From NCBI RefSeq assembly GCF_001864835.1, contig NZ_MJGI01000023.1, positions 93,550-157,549 of the forward strand: a DNA stretch of 64,000 nucleotides, written 5' to 3'. Source of the stretch: Curtobacterium sp. MCBA15_001 (GTDB lineage Bacteria; Actinomycetota; Actinomycetes; Actinomycetales; Microbacteriaceae). Positions 53,065-61,709 of this stretch are shown in pieces. The notes beneath the pieces are model-generated. The model was not told the origin of the DNA, searched no databases, and worked only from the letters and a program-made list of their open reading frames with translations. The translations under genes were made by a program, and so were the position numbers. Each line of letters begins with the position of its first letter. Position 1 is the first letter of the stretch.

Positions 53065-54378
53065 GTGACCGATCCCGACGGTCCGTACCGAGACCGAGCG
53101 ACGTCCGGCGCGCGCACGCGCTTCGACGACGTGCTGGATGCCCGCCGCCGGCCCGCGGTCGTCTCCGGACCGGGGTTCCGCGTCAGCGGTGCGCGTCACG
53201 GGCGTGGTCGGGGTGAGTTCGGGGTCCGCCGTCTGGCGACGGGCATCGGGCTGGTGGCGGCGGTCGCCGTGGCCAGTGCGACGTCCCTCTCCGCCTACGC
53301 CGCGTACGACGTCGGCCACGGGTTCCAGCAGCGGGCGGTCGACATCGGCGGAGGGGCCTCGACCGACGGCGCCTTCAACGTGCTGGCCATCGGTGCCGAC
53401 AACGACCCCGCGCAGGGGCAGGCCTACGGCGACCGCGGTGCGACGCTCAACGACTCGAACGTGCTGCTGCACGTCTCGGCCGACCACACCCAGGCGGTGG
53501 CGGTCAGTTTCCCCCGCGACCTGATCGTCGACCAGCCCGCGTGCGGGAAGGAATCCTCCGTCACGGACACCCCGCTCAACCAGGCCTACGGGCGGGGCGG
53601 CATGGACTGCGTGGTGAAGACGATCGAACACGTCACCGGCATGGACGTCCCCTACGCGGCCCAGGTCAGCTTCGCGGGCGTGATCCGGATGTCGGACGCG
53701 GTCGGCGGCGTGCCCGTGTGCGTGACCGACGCCGTCGACGACCCGTTCACCGGCCTGAAACTGTCCGCGGGGGAGCACACCGTGTCCGGCGCGACGGCAC
53801 TCGCCTTCCTGCGTGACCGGCACGGCGTCGGTGACGGCAGCGACCTGTCGCGGATCTCGAGCCTGCAGCAGTTCCTGTCGTCGCTCCTCCGGAAGGTCAA
53901 GAGCGAAGGCACGCTGAGCGACCCGGGCAAGCTGTACGGCCTGGCGAAGTCGGCGTCGAAGAACATCACCCTGTCGACCTCGCTCGCGAAGCCCTCGACG
54001 ATGGTGGACATGGCCGGGGCCTTCGACGGGATCGGCCTCGACCACATCACCTTCGTGCAGTACCCCGGCAGCGTCACCGACCCGGCCTTCCCCGGCAAGG
54101 TCGTCCCCGATCGTGCGACCGCGGACAAGCTGATGGATGCCGTTCGGGGTGACCGTCCGTTCAGGCTCGATGCCGGTGCGACCGGACGCGGCGCGACGGA
54201 CGCGACCGGCGGCACTGCAGGCGACGGGACATCGGACGCGAGCCGCGCGGACCGGGGGAGCAGCGCCTCCCGTCCGGCCGCGGATGCCGGGTCGTCCGCG
54301 TCGTCCGCACCACAGGAGATGTCCGGGGTGACGGGGCAGACCGCCAAGCAGAAGACCTGCGCCGTCGCCGCGCGCTGA
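53065..54378 (+). CDS. LCP family protein (LytR-CpsA-Psr), first copy
   Basis: A 437-residue cell-wall enzyme that attaches polyprenyl-linked glycopolymers to peptidoglycan. A cytosolic N-terminus and one helix (about 57-79) anchor it. The LCP domain has FNVLAIGADNDPA, VAVSFPRDL and RDRHGVGDGSDLSRISSLQQ with catalytic Asp/Arg residues. A Ser/Ala-rich tail of about 70 residues includes a repeat half-copy. GTG 53065 has GGAGGGAG upstream. It is followed by a second LCP gene. Confidence 0.9.
   Translation: MTDPDGPYRDRATSGARTRFDDVLDARRRPAVVSGPGFRVSGARHGRGRGEFGVRRLATGIGLVAAVAVASATSLSAYAAYDVGHGFQQRAVDIGGGASTDGAFNVLAIGADNDPAQGQAYGDRGATLNDSNVLLHVSADHTQAVAVSFPRDLIVDQPACGKESSVTDTPLNQAYGRGGMDCVVKTIEHVTGMDVPYAAQVSFAGVIRMSDAVGGVPVCVTDAVDDPFTGLKLSAGEHTVSGATALAFLRDRHGVGDGSDLSRISSLQQFLSSLLRKVKSEGTLSDPGKLYGLAKSASKNITLSTSLAKPSTMVDMAGAFDGIGLDHITFVQYPGSVTDPAFPGKVVPDRATADKLMDAVRGDRPFRLDAGATGRGATDATGGTAGDGTSDASRADRGSSASRPAADAGSSASSAPQEMSGVTGQTAKQKTCAVAAR
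54265..54276 (+). repeat. Half-copy GCCTCCCGTCCG inside the first LCP gene
   Basis: It matches the right arm of the intergenic family and is preceded by an imperfect left arm (GGACCGGGGGAG near 54249). It is translated as SASRPA in the low-complexity tail. Confidence 0.5.
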
Positions 54379-54539
54379 TCCACCCGTGGGCGGATCCACA
54401 CCCAACCGCCAGGCGGATCTGTGGCAGCCTTGTCCGGTTGCCGACCCCGCGGCGTGGCCTCCCCGGCCCGAGCGCGGGTCCCGACGCACGGCGCGCAGGG
54501 CGCCTCGCGTCATCGTGTCCGCCGACGACAGGAGTGCCC

Positions 54540-55841
54540 GTGAACGACGTCCGTGACCGTTCCCACCGACTCAACCGAGCCGACGGGATCGCCCGACACG
54601 GACGGCTGCCACGGCGCAGCCCCTGGGGGACCCTGGCGAAGGTGCTGTCGGGCACGCTCGCGGTCGCGTTGGTCGGGTCCGCCTCGGTCGCGGCGATCGC
54701 TGCGAAGCAGGTCACCGACGACCTGGGCGAGGGCGTGCAGATCCAGGGGCAGCCGGCGGTCCAGCCCGCGGGCGACGTGCTGAGCGCCTACCAGGGCGGC
54801 TTCAACATGCTCGTCGTCGGGACCGACAACGACCCCGCCCAGGGCACGCAGTACGGCGCGCGGGACGCGACCCTGAACGACGTCAACATCCTGCTGCACG
54901 TCTCGGCCGACCACACGAACGCCACCGCGGTGAGCATCCCCCGCGACCTCGTCACGCCGATCCCGGCGTGCGAGAAGCCGGACGGCTCGGGGACGACGTC
55001 GGCGATGGCGGCGCGGCCGATCAACGACGCATGGGGCGAGGGCGGCCTGAACTGCGTCGTGCAGACCGTGCAGGGGCTGACCGGGCTCGACGTGCAGTAC
55101 TCGGCCGCGGTCTCGTTCAACGGGGTCATCGAGATGTCGAACGCGATCGGTGGCGTGCCGGTCTGCGTCGCGTCGCCGATCACGGACCGCTACACCGGCC
55201 TCGACCTGCCCGCCGGGACGACGACGCTGCAGGGTGAGCAGGCGCTCGAGTTCCTCCGGACGCGGCACGGCGTGGGGGACGGGTCCGACCTGGGGCGCAT
55301 CTCGAGTCAGCAGGTCTTCCTGTCTTCGCTGTTGCGCACGGTCAAGTCCAACGAGACCCTGACATCGCCGGCGACGCTCTACAAGCTCGCACGCGCGGCC
55401 GCGTCGAACATGCAGCTGTCGCAGAGCCTGAACGACGTCGGGACGATGGTGCAGATGGGGCGGGCGCTGCAGGACCTGCCGCTCGACCAGGTGAACTTCG
55501 TGCAGTACCCGGGCACGACCAGCGGGACCGGGGTGTACGCGGGCAAGGTGCAGCCGACGAAGTACCTGGCCGACGAACTCTTCGCCGCGATCGCAGCGGA
55601 CAAGTCGTTCTCGCTCGGGGCCGGCAGCACGGGCATCGGGTCGGAGTCCGCGCCGGGAGCGACTGCCGCGCCCAGTGAGTCGGCGGCTGCTGCACCGGTT
55701 GCACCGTCTGCCCGCGCGGCGCCGGAGGCCCCGGAAGCTGGGGCTCCGTCGGCGTCGGCGTCGGCGGGCGCGGCCACGATCGAGGGGCTGCAGGGGCAGT
55801 CGGCTGCGCAGGAGACCTGCTCGAAGGCCTTCGGTTCGTAG
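54540..55841 (+). CDS. LCP family protein (LytR-CpsA-Psr), second copy
   Basis: A 433-residue paralogue of the preceding protein, with a transmembrane anchor at about 33-55, the same FNMLVVGTDNDPAQGTQYGA, VSIPRDL and RTRHGVGDGSDLGRISSQQ motifs and an Ala/Ser/Pro-rich tail. Both copies end in a similar GLQGQSAAQETC/GVTGQTAKQKTC segment with a C-terminal cysteine, suggesting tandem duplication. GTG 54540 has ACAGGAG upstream. Confidence 0.9.
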   Translation: MNDVRDRSHRLNRADGIARHGRLPRRSPWGTLAKVLSGTLAVALVGSASVAAIAAKQVTDDLGEGVQIQGQPAVQPAGDVLSAYQGGFNMLVVGTDNDPAQGTQYGARDATLNDVNILLHVSADHTNATAVSIPRDLVTPIPACEKPDGSGTTSAMAARPINDAWGEGGLNCVVQTVQGLTGLDVQYSAAVSFNGVIEMSNAIGGVPVCVASPITDRYTGLDLPAGTTTLQGEQALEFLRTRHGVGDGSDLGRISSQQVFLSSLLRTVKSNETLTSPATLYKLARAAASNMQLSQSLNDVGTMVQMGRALQDLPLDQVNFVQYPGTTSGTGVYAGKVQPTKYLADELFAAIAADKSFSLGAGSTGIGSESAPGATAAPSESAAAAPVAPSARAAPEAPEAGAPSASASAGAATIEGLQGQSAAQETCSKAFGS

Positions 55842-55886
55842 GGCGCTGGTGTGGCGGGCGGCTGCCGGCGGACGCTTGGGTGGCGA

Positions 55887-55939
55887 CCGCCTGGAGGCCC
55901 GGTGCCGGTCCGCCGGAGCCGCTCCGGGCCTCCAGGCGG
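55887..55939 (+). terminator. Terminator, CCGCCTGGAGGCCCGG family
   Basis: CCGCCTGGAGGCCCGG (55887-55902) pairs perfectly with 55924-55939 around a 21-nt loop, 45 nt after the LCP stop. It is a variant of the family in which GACGG is replaced by GCCTG. Confidence 0.7.
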
Positions 55940-56401
55940 GCGCGTCTGGCGCGTTCCTTCCCATGTCAGCCGCGATGGGAGGTCGGAACGCGCCTCGGAG
56001 GCAGGAACTTCCGACCACGGACGCGCGATTGAACCTCCTGCGCGCGATGTGACCTGGCGGGGCAGCGGGCAGTGGGGCAGCGCCGGCGCGGGCGCTCCCG
56101 GGACGAGGAAGCGGGGACGCGGCCGGAGCCACGCCCCCGCGAGGGTCGCTCCGCGGCGGGCGCCGATCATCGGGCGAGCCGGGCCCAGGCCAGGGAGCGA
56201 CGTTGGGTGCTGTGTCGCGACAGACGGGGACGAGCCCCGGAACGTGATCGCCGCGTCTCGATGACCATACGGGGTGGGGTACGCGTGGACAACCCCCAGA
56301 TGTCCCCACTTCAGGGGACCCTCCGAGAAGCGCGACGCGACTCCGGGTCGAGAGAGCCCGCGTCCTCCTGTATGGTGGAGGCTGCGTCCGCGAGGGCGCA
56401 T
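55940..56401. other. Non-coding region before tRNA-Ser(GCT)
   Basis: No gene is credible here. A possible tRNA promoter is TCGAGA (56348-56353) and TATGGT (56371-56376) with a 17-nt spacer, 25 nt before the tRNA. Confidence 0.5.
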
Positions 56402-56490
56402 GGAGACGTCGCATAGTCCGGCCGAGTGCACCACCCTGCTAAGGTGGAGTCCCCTTTAGGGGACCGAGGGTTCAAATCCCTCCGTCTCCG
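56402..56490 (+). tRNA. tRNA-Ser (anticodon GCT)
   Basis: An 89-nt cloverleaf: acceptor GGAGACG/CGTCTCC (56402-56408 with 56483-56489), anticodon stem CCACC/GGTGG with loop CTGCTAA and anticodon GCT at 56438-56440, long variable arm TCCCCTTTAGGGGA, and GAGGGTTCAAATCCCTC T arm. CCA is not encoded. It decodes AGC/AGU. Confidence 0.96.
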
Positions 56491-56497
56491 CACTCCC

Positions 56498-56543
56498 AGA
56501 AGCCCTTCCGATCCCCACGAACACGTGGGCCGGAGGGGCTTCT
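56498..56543. terminator. Terminator of tRNA-Ser(GCT)
   Basis: AGAAGCCCTTCCG (56498-56510) pairs with CGGAGGGGCTTCT (56531-56543), with a nested CCCACG/CGTGGG stem. It also ends the convergent small gene at 56561. Confidence 0.75.
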
Positions 56544-56560
56544 TCCGTTCGCGACGGACG

Positions 56561-56776
56561 TCAGGTCGTGCTGGTCGAGTCGAGCCAGCGGATCCAGCTC
56601 TCGAGTTGCGCCTTCGCGCTGTCGAGTGTGCTGTGCGTGCCGTTGACCTCGCCGCCGCTGGAGCGCAGCACGTAGCCGTCCTGCCAGCTGACGACGCCCA
56701 CGAGGACCTGGCCCGAGGAGCCCTCCCAGTGGTGCGCGTCGACCTCGACCCAGGAGATGCCGTCGAGGAGCGTCAT
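56561..56776 (-). CDS. Small conserved-looking hypothetical protein
   Basis: A 71-residue protein, MTLLDGISWVEVDAHHW then GQVLVGVVSWQDGYVLRSS and TLDSAKAQLESWIRWLDS. The pattern of a small beta sheet followed by an amphipathic helix looks like a real cytosolic domain, but no family is recognised. ATG 56776 is used; GTG 56785 would add three residues. It is convergent with the tRNA. Confidence 0.6.
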   Translation of the reverse strand: MTLLDGISWVEVDAHHWEGSSGQVLVGVVSWQDGYVLRSSGGEVNGTHSTLDSAKAQLESWIRWLDSTSTT

Positions 56777-57140
56777 CGTGCGCACCTCGGGACAGACGTG
56801 GTGCGGGTGGGGTTGGGTGGTGCTTGCATGAGGGCTTCCGGTCGGCTTCGCAACGAGGATCGTTCCAGCGGCCGGGTCTGGGTCACCTGACGGGGACAGT
56901 AGTCGCATCACCCGTGCGTCGCCCGGACGGTGGTCGTGAAGCCGGCGTGCGGGCGCGATGCGGGTCGAGCCGTGCCTGTTCCGGCGGCGTCGCACCCCTG
57001 TGCGGACATCGCACCCCGGGGTGACGGGGTGCGATGTCTGCGAACGGGTGCAATGCGGCAGGCGACCGGCGCACGCCAGCCAGCCGACGGGTGACCGGCG
57101 CCGGGCCCGCCGCCAGCCCCGCCACCCGCCGCGACCGGCG
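56777..57140. other. Intergenic region with repeated GCACCCC hairpin
   Basis: There is no credible gene. GACATCGCACCCC (57005-57017) pairs perfectly with GGGGTGCGATGTC (57026-57038), extendable to 57002-57041. Related TCGCACCCC and GGGTGCAATG pieces flank it. It may terminate the LacI gene, which ends at 57141. Confidence 0.55.
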
Positions 57141-58142
57141 CTACGACCGCGGCGGCGCCGTCGTGCCCCGCACCACGAGCGTGGGTGACACCAGCGTGAC
57201 GTCGGGCGCGGGCCGCTCGGTCGCGCCGATCAGGGACACGAGCCGGAGTGCGGCGAGCCGGCCGACCTCGTCGTTGTGCGGGTCGATCGTCGTCAGGTCG
57301 ACGAGCGGCGACCCGGCGAGCGGGGTCTCGTCGTGCCCGATCACCGACACGTCCTCCGGCACCCGCAGCCCCGACGCACGCACGGCCGCGATCGCGCCCA
57401 TCGCCATCACGTCGTTCGCCGCGAACACGCCCGTCACGCCGGGCCGGTCCCGCAGCAGCGCCGTCGTGAGGGCGTACCCGGCCTGTTCGGACGTGTCGCC
57501 GGTGCCGACGACGACCGGGGCGATGCCGGCGGCGACCAGTGTCGACACGGTGGCGTCGCGCCGGGCAGCAGCGGAGCCTCCCGTCCCGCTGAGGTGGGCG
57601 ACGGACCGGTGCCCCAGGGCGAGGAGGTGCTCCGTCGCTGCGCGGGCGCCGGCGGCCTCGTCCGAGGCGACGACGTCGACGCCGTGGGGAGCGAGTGCCC
57701 GGACGCCGGCGACGACCACGGGGATGTCAACGGGGACCTCGAGGTCGTCGGAGCTCTCGGCCGCCAGCACCACGCCGTCGACCCGGAGCGACACCAGGTC
57801 GTCGAACGGGGACGATGCCAGGTGGGCGTTCGCGGTGGTGTCGGCCAGCGTGAGTCGGAGGCCGTGCGGTTCGAGGGCACTGCGGATGCCGTCGAGCATC
57901 GGGACGTACCAGGGGTTCCGGAAGTCGTCGATCACGACCCCGATGGTGCGGGTCCGGGTGCCGGCGAGGATCGCGGCGGCACGGTTCGGCCGGTAGCCCA
58001 GGTCGGCCGCGGCGGCGAGGACGGCCGCACGACGGGGGCCGGACACCCCGGGGTCGTCGCGCATCACCATCGACACGAGCGACTTCGACACCCCGGCGCG
58101 GGCGGCGACGTCGATGATCGTCGGCAGTCGTCGGTTCGTCAC
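57141..58142 (-). CDS. LacI family transcriptional regulator
   Basis: A 333-residue repressor. The HTH is TIIDVAARAGVSKSLVSMVM (residues 8-27) with the hinge LGYRPNRAAAIL. A periplasmic-binding-like sugar domain follows (IGVVIDDFRNPWY; GVFAANDVMAMGA; VSVIGHDETPL). GTG 58142 has AAGGAG 8 nt upstream. It is divergent from the dehydrogenase/isomerase operon and separated from it by an 18-bp palindrome, its probable operator. Confidence 0.9.
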   Translation of the reverse strand: MTNRRLPTIIDVAARAGVSKSLVSMVMRDDPGVSGPRRAAVLAAAADLGYRPNRAAAILAGTRTRTIGVVIDDFRNPWYVPMLDGIRSALEPHGLRLTLADTTANAHLASSPFDDLVSLRVDGVVLAAESSDDLEVPVDIPVVVAGVRALAPHGVDVVASDEAAGARAATEHLLALGHRSVAHLSGTGGSAAARRDATVSTLVAAGIAPVVVGTGDTSEQAGYALTTALLRDRPGVTGVFAANDVMAMGAIAAVRASGLRVPEDVSVIGHDETPLAGSPLVDLTTIDPHNDEVGRLAALRLVSLIGATERPAPDVTLVSPTLVVRGTTAPPRS

Positions 58143-58150
58143 GGTGCTCC

Positions 58151-58181
58151 TTGACAGGACATGGGTTCGTCCGGCTACAGT
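58151..58181 (+). promoter_or_regulatory. Promoter of the Gfo/Idh/MocA operon
   Basis: TTGACA (58151-58156) and GCTACA or TACAGT (58174-58181) are spaced 17-19 nt. The LacI operator lies just downstream, in the expected initial transcribed region. Confidence 0.5.
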
Positions 58182-58192
58182 ACAGCCGGGTG

Positions 58193-58210
58193 CTCTGGAA
58201 CGTTCCAGAG
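58193..58210. promoter_or_regulatory. LacI operator CTCTGGAACGTTCCAGAG
   Basis: A perfect 18-bp palindrome centred on CG, the classical form of LacI/GalR operators, between the divergent regulator and enzyme genes. Confidence 0.8.
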
Positions 58211-58285
58211 TGACGCGCCGAGACCGCTACAAAACGGCACGAGCACCAGCACCAGCACCACACAACGACGTGGAGAGGATCACCC

Positions 58286-59527
58286 ATGCGCGACAGCATC
58301 GGCGTGGCCGTCATCGGCGCCGGCATGGCGGGCAAGGCCCACATGGCGGCATGGCGGAACGCCCCGTCCCTGTTCGGCTCGACCCTGCCGCCCGTCCGGC
58401 TGGTGTCGGTCGGCGACGTGTTCGAGCCGCTCGCTGCCGAGGCGGCCGCACGGTTCGGGTACGCCCGACACGACACCGACTGGCAGGCGATCGCGGCCGC
58501 GGACGACATCGACGTCGTGAGCGTCGTCGTGGCGAACCGCCTGCATCGCGAGATCGTCGAGGGGCTGCTGGCCGCGGGCAAGCACGTGCTCTGCGAGAAG
58601 CCGCTGGCCGACTCGCTGGACGACGCCCGCGCGATGGTCACCGCTGCCGAGGCCGCCGCCGCGCGCGGGCAGGTCGCGCGCGTCGGCTTCACGTACCGAC
58701 GGGCGCCGGGGCTCGCCGCGATCGAGCAGCTCGTCGGCGACGGGACCCTCGACCGCGTGCTGCACGTCTCGGGTCGGTACTGGACGGACTACGGCGCGTC
58801 GCCGGACGTCCCGTTCTCGTGGCGCTTCGCCGGGGCACCCGGGACCGGTGCGTTGGCCGACGTCGGCTCGCACCTGACGTACGTCGCCGAGTTCCTGGCC
58901 GGGGACGTCACGAGCGTCACGGGCGGCACCTTCACGACGACGATCACCGAGCGGCCGGTCGCCGCCGGGCACGTCCTGCGCGGACAGCAGGCCGCGGTCA
59001 CGGGGGAGACCGCGACGGTCGAGAACGACGACTACGCCACGTTCAGCGCGCGCTTCGGCGACGGTACCGCGGTCGGCTCGCTCGAGGTCTCCCGCGTCGC
59101 CAGTGGGCACCCGAACGGCCTGGTGGTCGAGGTGTTCTGCGAGCGCGGCGCTGCCCGGTGGGACCAGGAGCGTCCCGCGGAGATCGGCCTCGCGCTGCAG
59201 TCCGACGGCTCCCGACTCGGTGGGTACCGGCAGGTCGTGCTCGGCCCCGACCACCCCTACGTGGCCGGCGGCATGGCGATGGACGCCCCGGGTGTCGGCT
59301 GGGGCCAGAACCAGATGTTCGAGTACCAGGCGCGCGCCTTCCTCGACGAGGTCGTCGGGAACACGGACGACCCGCTGCCCGCCAACGCGACCTTCGCGGA
59401 CGGGCTGCACAACATGAGGGTGCTCGACGCGGTGGCACGGTCCGCCGCGGGCGGCGGTACCGCCCAGACGATCCCCGCCAGGTCCACCACCGGCAGCGCC
59501 ACCACGACGCAGGAGCAGCACGCATGA
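58286..59527 (+). CDS. Gfo/Idh/MocA family oxidoreductase
   Basis: A 413-residue NAD(P)-dependent sugar or inositol dehydrogenase. The Rossmann loop is VAVIGAGMAGKAHMAAW, the EKP motif is HVLCEKPLADSL, and LADVGSHLTYVAEFL gives the active-site region with the conserved Asp and His. ATG 58286 has GGAGAGGA upstream. It is coupled by ATGA to the isomerase gene and controlled by the LacI protein. The sugar is not identified. Confidence 0.9.
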   Translation: MRDSIGVAVIGAGMAGKAHMAAWRNAPSLFGSTLPPVRLVSVGDVFEPLAAEAAARFGYARHDTDWQAIAAADDIDVVSVVVANRLHREIVEGLLAAGKHVLCEKPLADSLDDARAMVTAAEAAAARGQVARVGFTYRRAPGLAAIEQLVGDGTLDRVLHVSGRYWTDYGASPDVPFSWRFAGAPGTGALADVGSHLTYVAEFLAGDVTSVTGGTFTTTITERPVAAGHVLRGQQAAVTGETATVENDDYATFSARFGDGTAVGSLEVSRVASGHPNGLVVEVFCERGAARWDQERPAEIGLALQSDGSRLGGYRQVVLGPDHPYVAGGMAMDAPGVGWGQNQMFEYQARAFLDEVVGNTDDPLPANATFADGLHNMRVLDAVARSAAGGGTAQTIPARSTTGSATTTQEQHA

Positions 59528-60525
59528 GACTCGGCCTCTACAACGCGATCTTCCACGACCGTCCGCTCGCCGACGCGCTGCGTGCCATCGCGGACAACGG
59601 GCTGACCGGCATCGAGCTGAACACCGGCGGGTTCCTGCCACCCGTGCACGTGCCGGACGTCGACGAGATCCTGACGTCCGACCAGGCGAGGGACGCCTTC
59701 CTCGCGCAGTTCGACGGCACCGGGGTGTCCATCGCGGGGCTCAACTGCAACGGCAACCCGTTGCATCCCGACCCGGCGATCGGCCCGGCACACGCCGAGG
59801 ACGTCCGGCGCAGCATCCTGGTCGCGGCACGCCTCGGCCAGGACCGCGTCGTCACGATGTCGGGGCTGCCGGCGGGGGAGCCGGGCGGCACGCGGCCGAA
59901 CTGGATCGTCAACGCGTGGAACTCCGCCGCGCTCGACGTCATCGAGTACCAGTGGAGCGTCGCCGTGCCCTTCTGGCAGGAGATCGACGCCCTCGCCCGG
60001 GAGCACGGCGTCAAGGTCGCCCTCGAGCTGCACCCGCAGAACGTCGTCTTCAACCCGGCGACGATCCGCGAGCTGGTGTCCCGCGGTGGCCTGACCAACG
60101 TCGGGGTGGAGCTCGACGCATCGCACCTGTTCTGGCAGCAGATGGACCCGGTCGCCGTCGTGCGCGACCTCGGTCCGCTCGTGGTCCACGCCGCCGCGAA
60201 GGACGTCCGCATCAACCCGCACGCGGCGATCAACGGCGTGCTCGACAACTCCTTCCGCCGGCTGGCACCCGACGAGCCCCGGACGAACCTCGGCGGCGAC
60301 GAGTGGGCGAACGAGTGGCCGAAGCCGTCGGCGTGGGACTTCGTCGCGCTCGGGAAGGGGCACGACCAGGCGTACTGGACGGAGTTCCTCCGGGCGCTGC
60401 ACGAGGTCGACCCCGACATGTGGGTGAACATCGAGCACGAGGACACCGAGCTCGGCCGCGAGGAGGGTGTCGCCGCAGCGGCGCGCGTCCTGACGGCCGC
60501 GGACGCGGCGCTCGCCACGTCGTGA
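59524..60525 (+). CDS. Sugar phosphate isomerase/epimerase family TIM-barrel protein
   Basis: A 333-residue xylose-isomerase-like barrel. Metal-site residues are visible in VALELHPQNVVFN, VGVELDASHLFWQQ and the later VVHAAAKDVRI and WVNIEHEDTELG. Together with the upstream dehydrogenase it probably converts an inositol or rare sugar. A strong terminator follows. Confidence 0.87.
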   Translation: MRLGLYNAIFHDRPLADALRAIADNGLTGIELNTGGFLPPVHVPDVDEILTSDQARDAFLAQFDGTGVSIAGLNCNGNPLHPDPAIGPAHAEDVRRSILVAARLGQDRVVTMSGLPAGEPGGTRPNWIVNAWNSAALDVIEYQWSVAVPFWQEIDALAREHGVKVALELHPQNVVFNPATIRELVSRGGLTNVGVELDASHLFWQQMDPVAVVRDLGPLVVHAAAKDVRINPHAAINGVLDNSFRRLAPDEPRTNLGGDEWANEWPKPSAWDFVALGKGHDQAYWTEFLRALHEVDPDMWVNIEHEDTELGREEGVAAAARVLTAADAALATS

Positions 60526-60559
60526 ACCGGCGGACCCGCGCGTCACGAGACGCGTGATC

Positions 60560-60619
60560 CGGACGGGAGGCCCGGTGCCGGTGCGCCGATCTGCGCACCT
60601 GCATCGGGCCTCCCGTCCG
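60560..60619 (+). terminator. Terminator, GGACGGGAGGCCCG family
   Basis: CGGACGGGAGGCCCG (60560-60574) pairs with 60605-60619, and inside GGTGCGC pairs with GCGCACC. It lies 34 nt after the isomerase stop. Confidence 0.75.
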
Positions 60620-60681
60620 ACCCTCATGGCACCGCAGGCACATCGGTGACACATCCTCCGGCTGCTGTCACCGGCCCGATG

Positions 60682-60687
60682 TAGCAT
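60682..60687 (+). promoter_or_regulatory. -10 box TAGCAT of the moxR operon
   Basis: TAGCAT lies 29 nt before the GTG at 60717. A short leader with GAGGAG separates them, so this gene is not leaderless. Confidence 0.45.
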
Positions 60688-60716
60688 GCGCGGACATCGA
60701 AACCGAGGAGACCTGC

Positions 60717-61709
60717 GTGCCGGATTCCCCCGACCTCGCCTTCCCCGTCGACCAGGTGCGTGACGCCGGTGCGGCCATCATGTCCGCAGTCGCGACGGTC
60801 GTCGACGGCAAGACCGACGCCATCCGCACGGCGCTGACGGTGATGCTCGCCGAAGGACACCTGCTGGTCGAGGACGTGCCCGGCGTCGGCAAGACCGTGC
60901 TGGCGAAGGCCCTCGGCGCCTCGGTCGGCGGATCGGTGAACCGCATCCAGTTCACGTCGGACATGCTGCCGTCGGACGTCACCGGGGTGAACATCTTCGA
61001 CCAGTCCTCCGGGACCTTCCGGTTCTCGCCCGGTCCGGTGTTCGCGAACGTCGTGATCGGCGACGAGATCAACCGCACGAGCCCGAAGACCCAGTCGGCC
61101 CTGCTCGAGGCGATGGCCGAGTCGCAGGTGACCGTCGACGGCGTGACGCGTGCACTCGACTCGCCGTTCATGATCGTCGCCACCCAGAACCCGGTCGACA
61201 TGGAGGGCACCTACCCGCTGCCCGAGGCGCAGCGCGACCGCTTCATGGCGCGCATCGCGATGGGGTACCCGAGCGTCGAGGCCGAACGCCGCATGCTCAC
61301 CGCTCGTGGTGGTCGGGACCCGCTGGAGTCGGTGCGGCCCGTCGTCGACGTGGCGACCCTGCGGAGCATGGTGCGGGCCGTCCGTCAGGTGCACATCGCT
61401 CCCGACGTCGAGGCCTACGTCATCGCGATCGTCCGGGCCACCCGGACCCATCCCGACCTGGTGCTCGGTGCCAGCCCGCGTGCGACGTTGCACCTGGCCC
61501 AGGCGACCCGCGCACACGCCGCGCTGCTCGGCCGACCGTTCGTGACCCCGGACGACGTCGCCGAGCTCGCGCCGATCGTGCTGGCACACCGCCTGGTCCC
61601 GGTCGCTCGTGGACTCGGGGGTTCCGCCGAGGACACCGCGCGGGAGATCGTCGTCCGCGTCGTCGCCGAGACCGCCGTGCCCTTCACCGCCGCACCCGTC
61701 CGCTCCTGA
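60717..61709 (+). CDS. MoxR family AAA+ ATPase
   Basis: A 330-residue MoxR ATPase. Walker A is EDVPGVGKTVLAKAL, Walker B is VVIGDEINRTSPKTQSALLEAM, sensor 1 lies in IVATQNPVDMEGTYPLPEAQ, and the DRF arginine follows. MoxR proteins act with DUF58/VWA partners as chaperones for cofactor or metal insertion. GTG 60717 has GAGGAG upstream. It is coupled to the DUF58 gene (TGATG). Confidence 0.93.
   Translation: MPDSPDLAFPVDQVRDAGAAIMSAVATVVDGKTDAIRTALTVMLAEGHLLVEDVPGVGKTVLAKALGASVGGSVNRIQFTSDMLPSDVTGVNIFDQSSGTFRFSPGPVFANVVIGDEINRTSPKTQSALLEAMAESQVTVDGVTRALDSPFMIVATQNPVDMEGTYPLPEAQRDRFMARIAMGYPSVEAERRMLTARGGRDPLESVRPVVDVATLRSMVRAVRQVHIAPDVEAYVIAIVRATRTHPDLVLGASPRATLHLAQATRAHAALLGRPFVTPDDVAELAPIVLAHRLVPVARGLGGSAEDTAREIVVRVVAETAVPFTAAPVRS

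Noticed and set aside
55940-56401. Small frames between LCP and tRNA-Ser(GCT)
   Set aside because: They have no ribosome binding site, no consistent codon bias and Arg/Gly/Pro-rich translations; judged non-coding.
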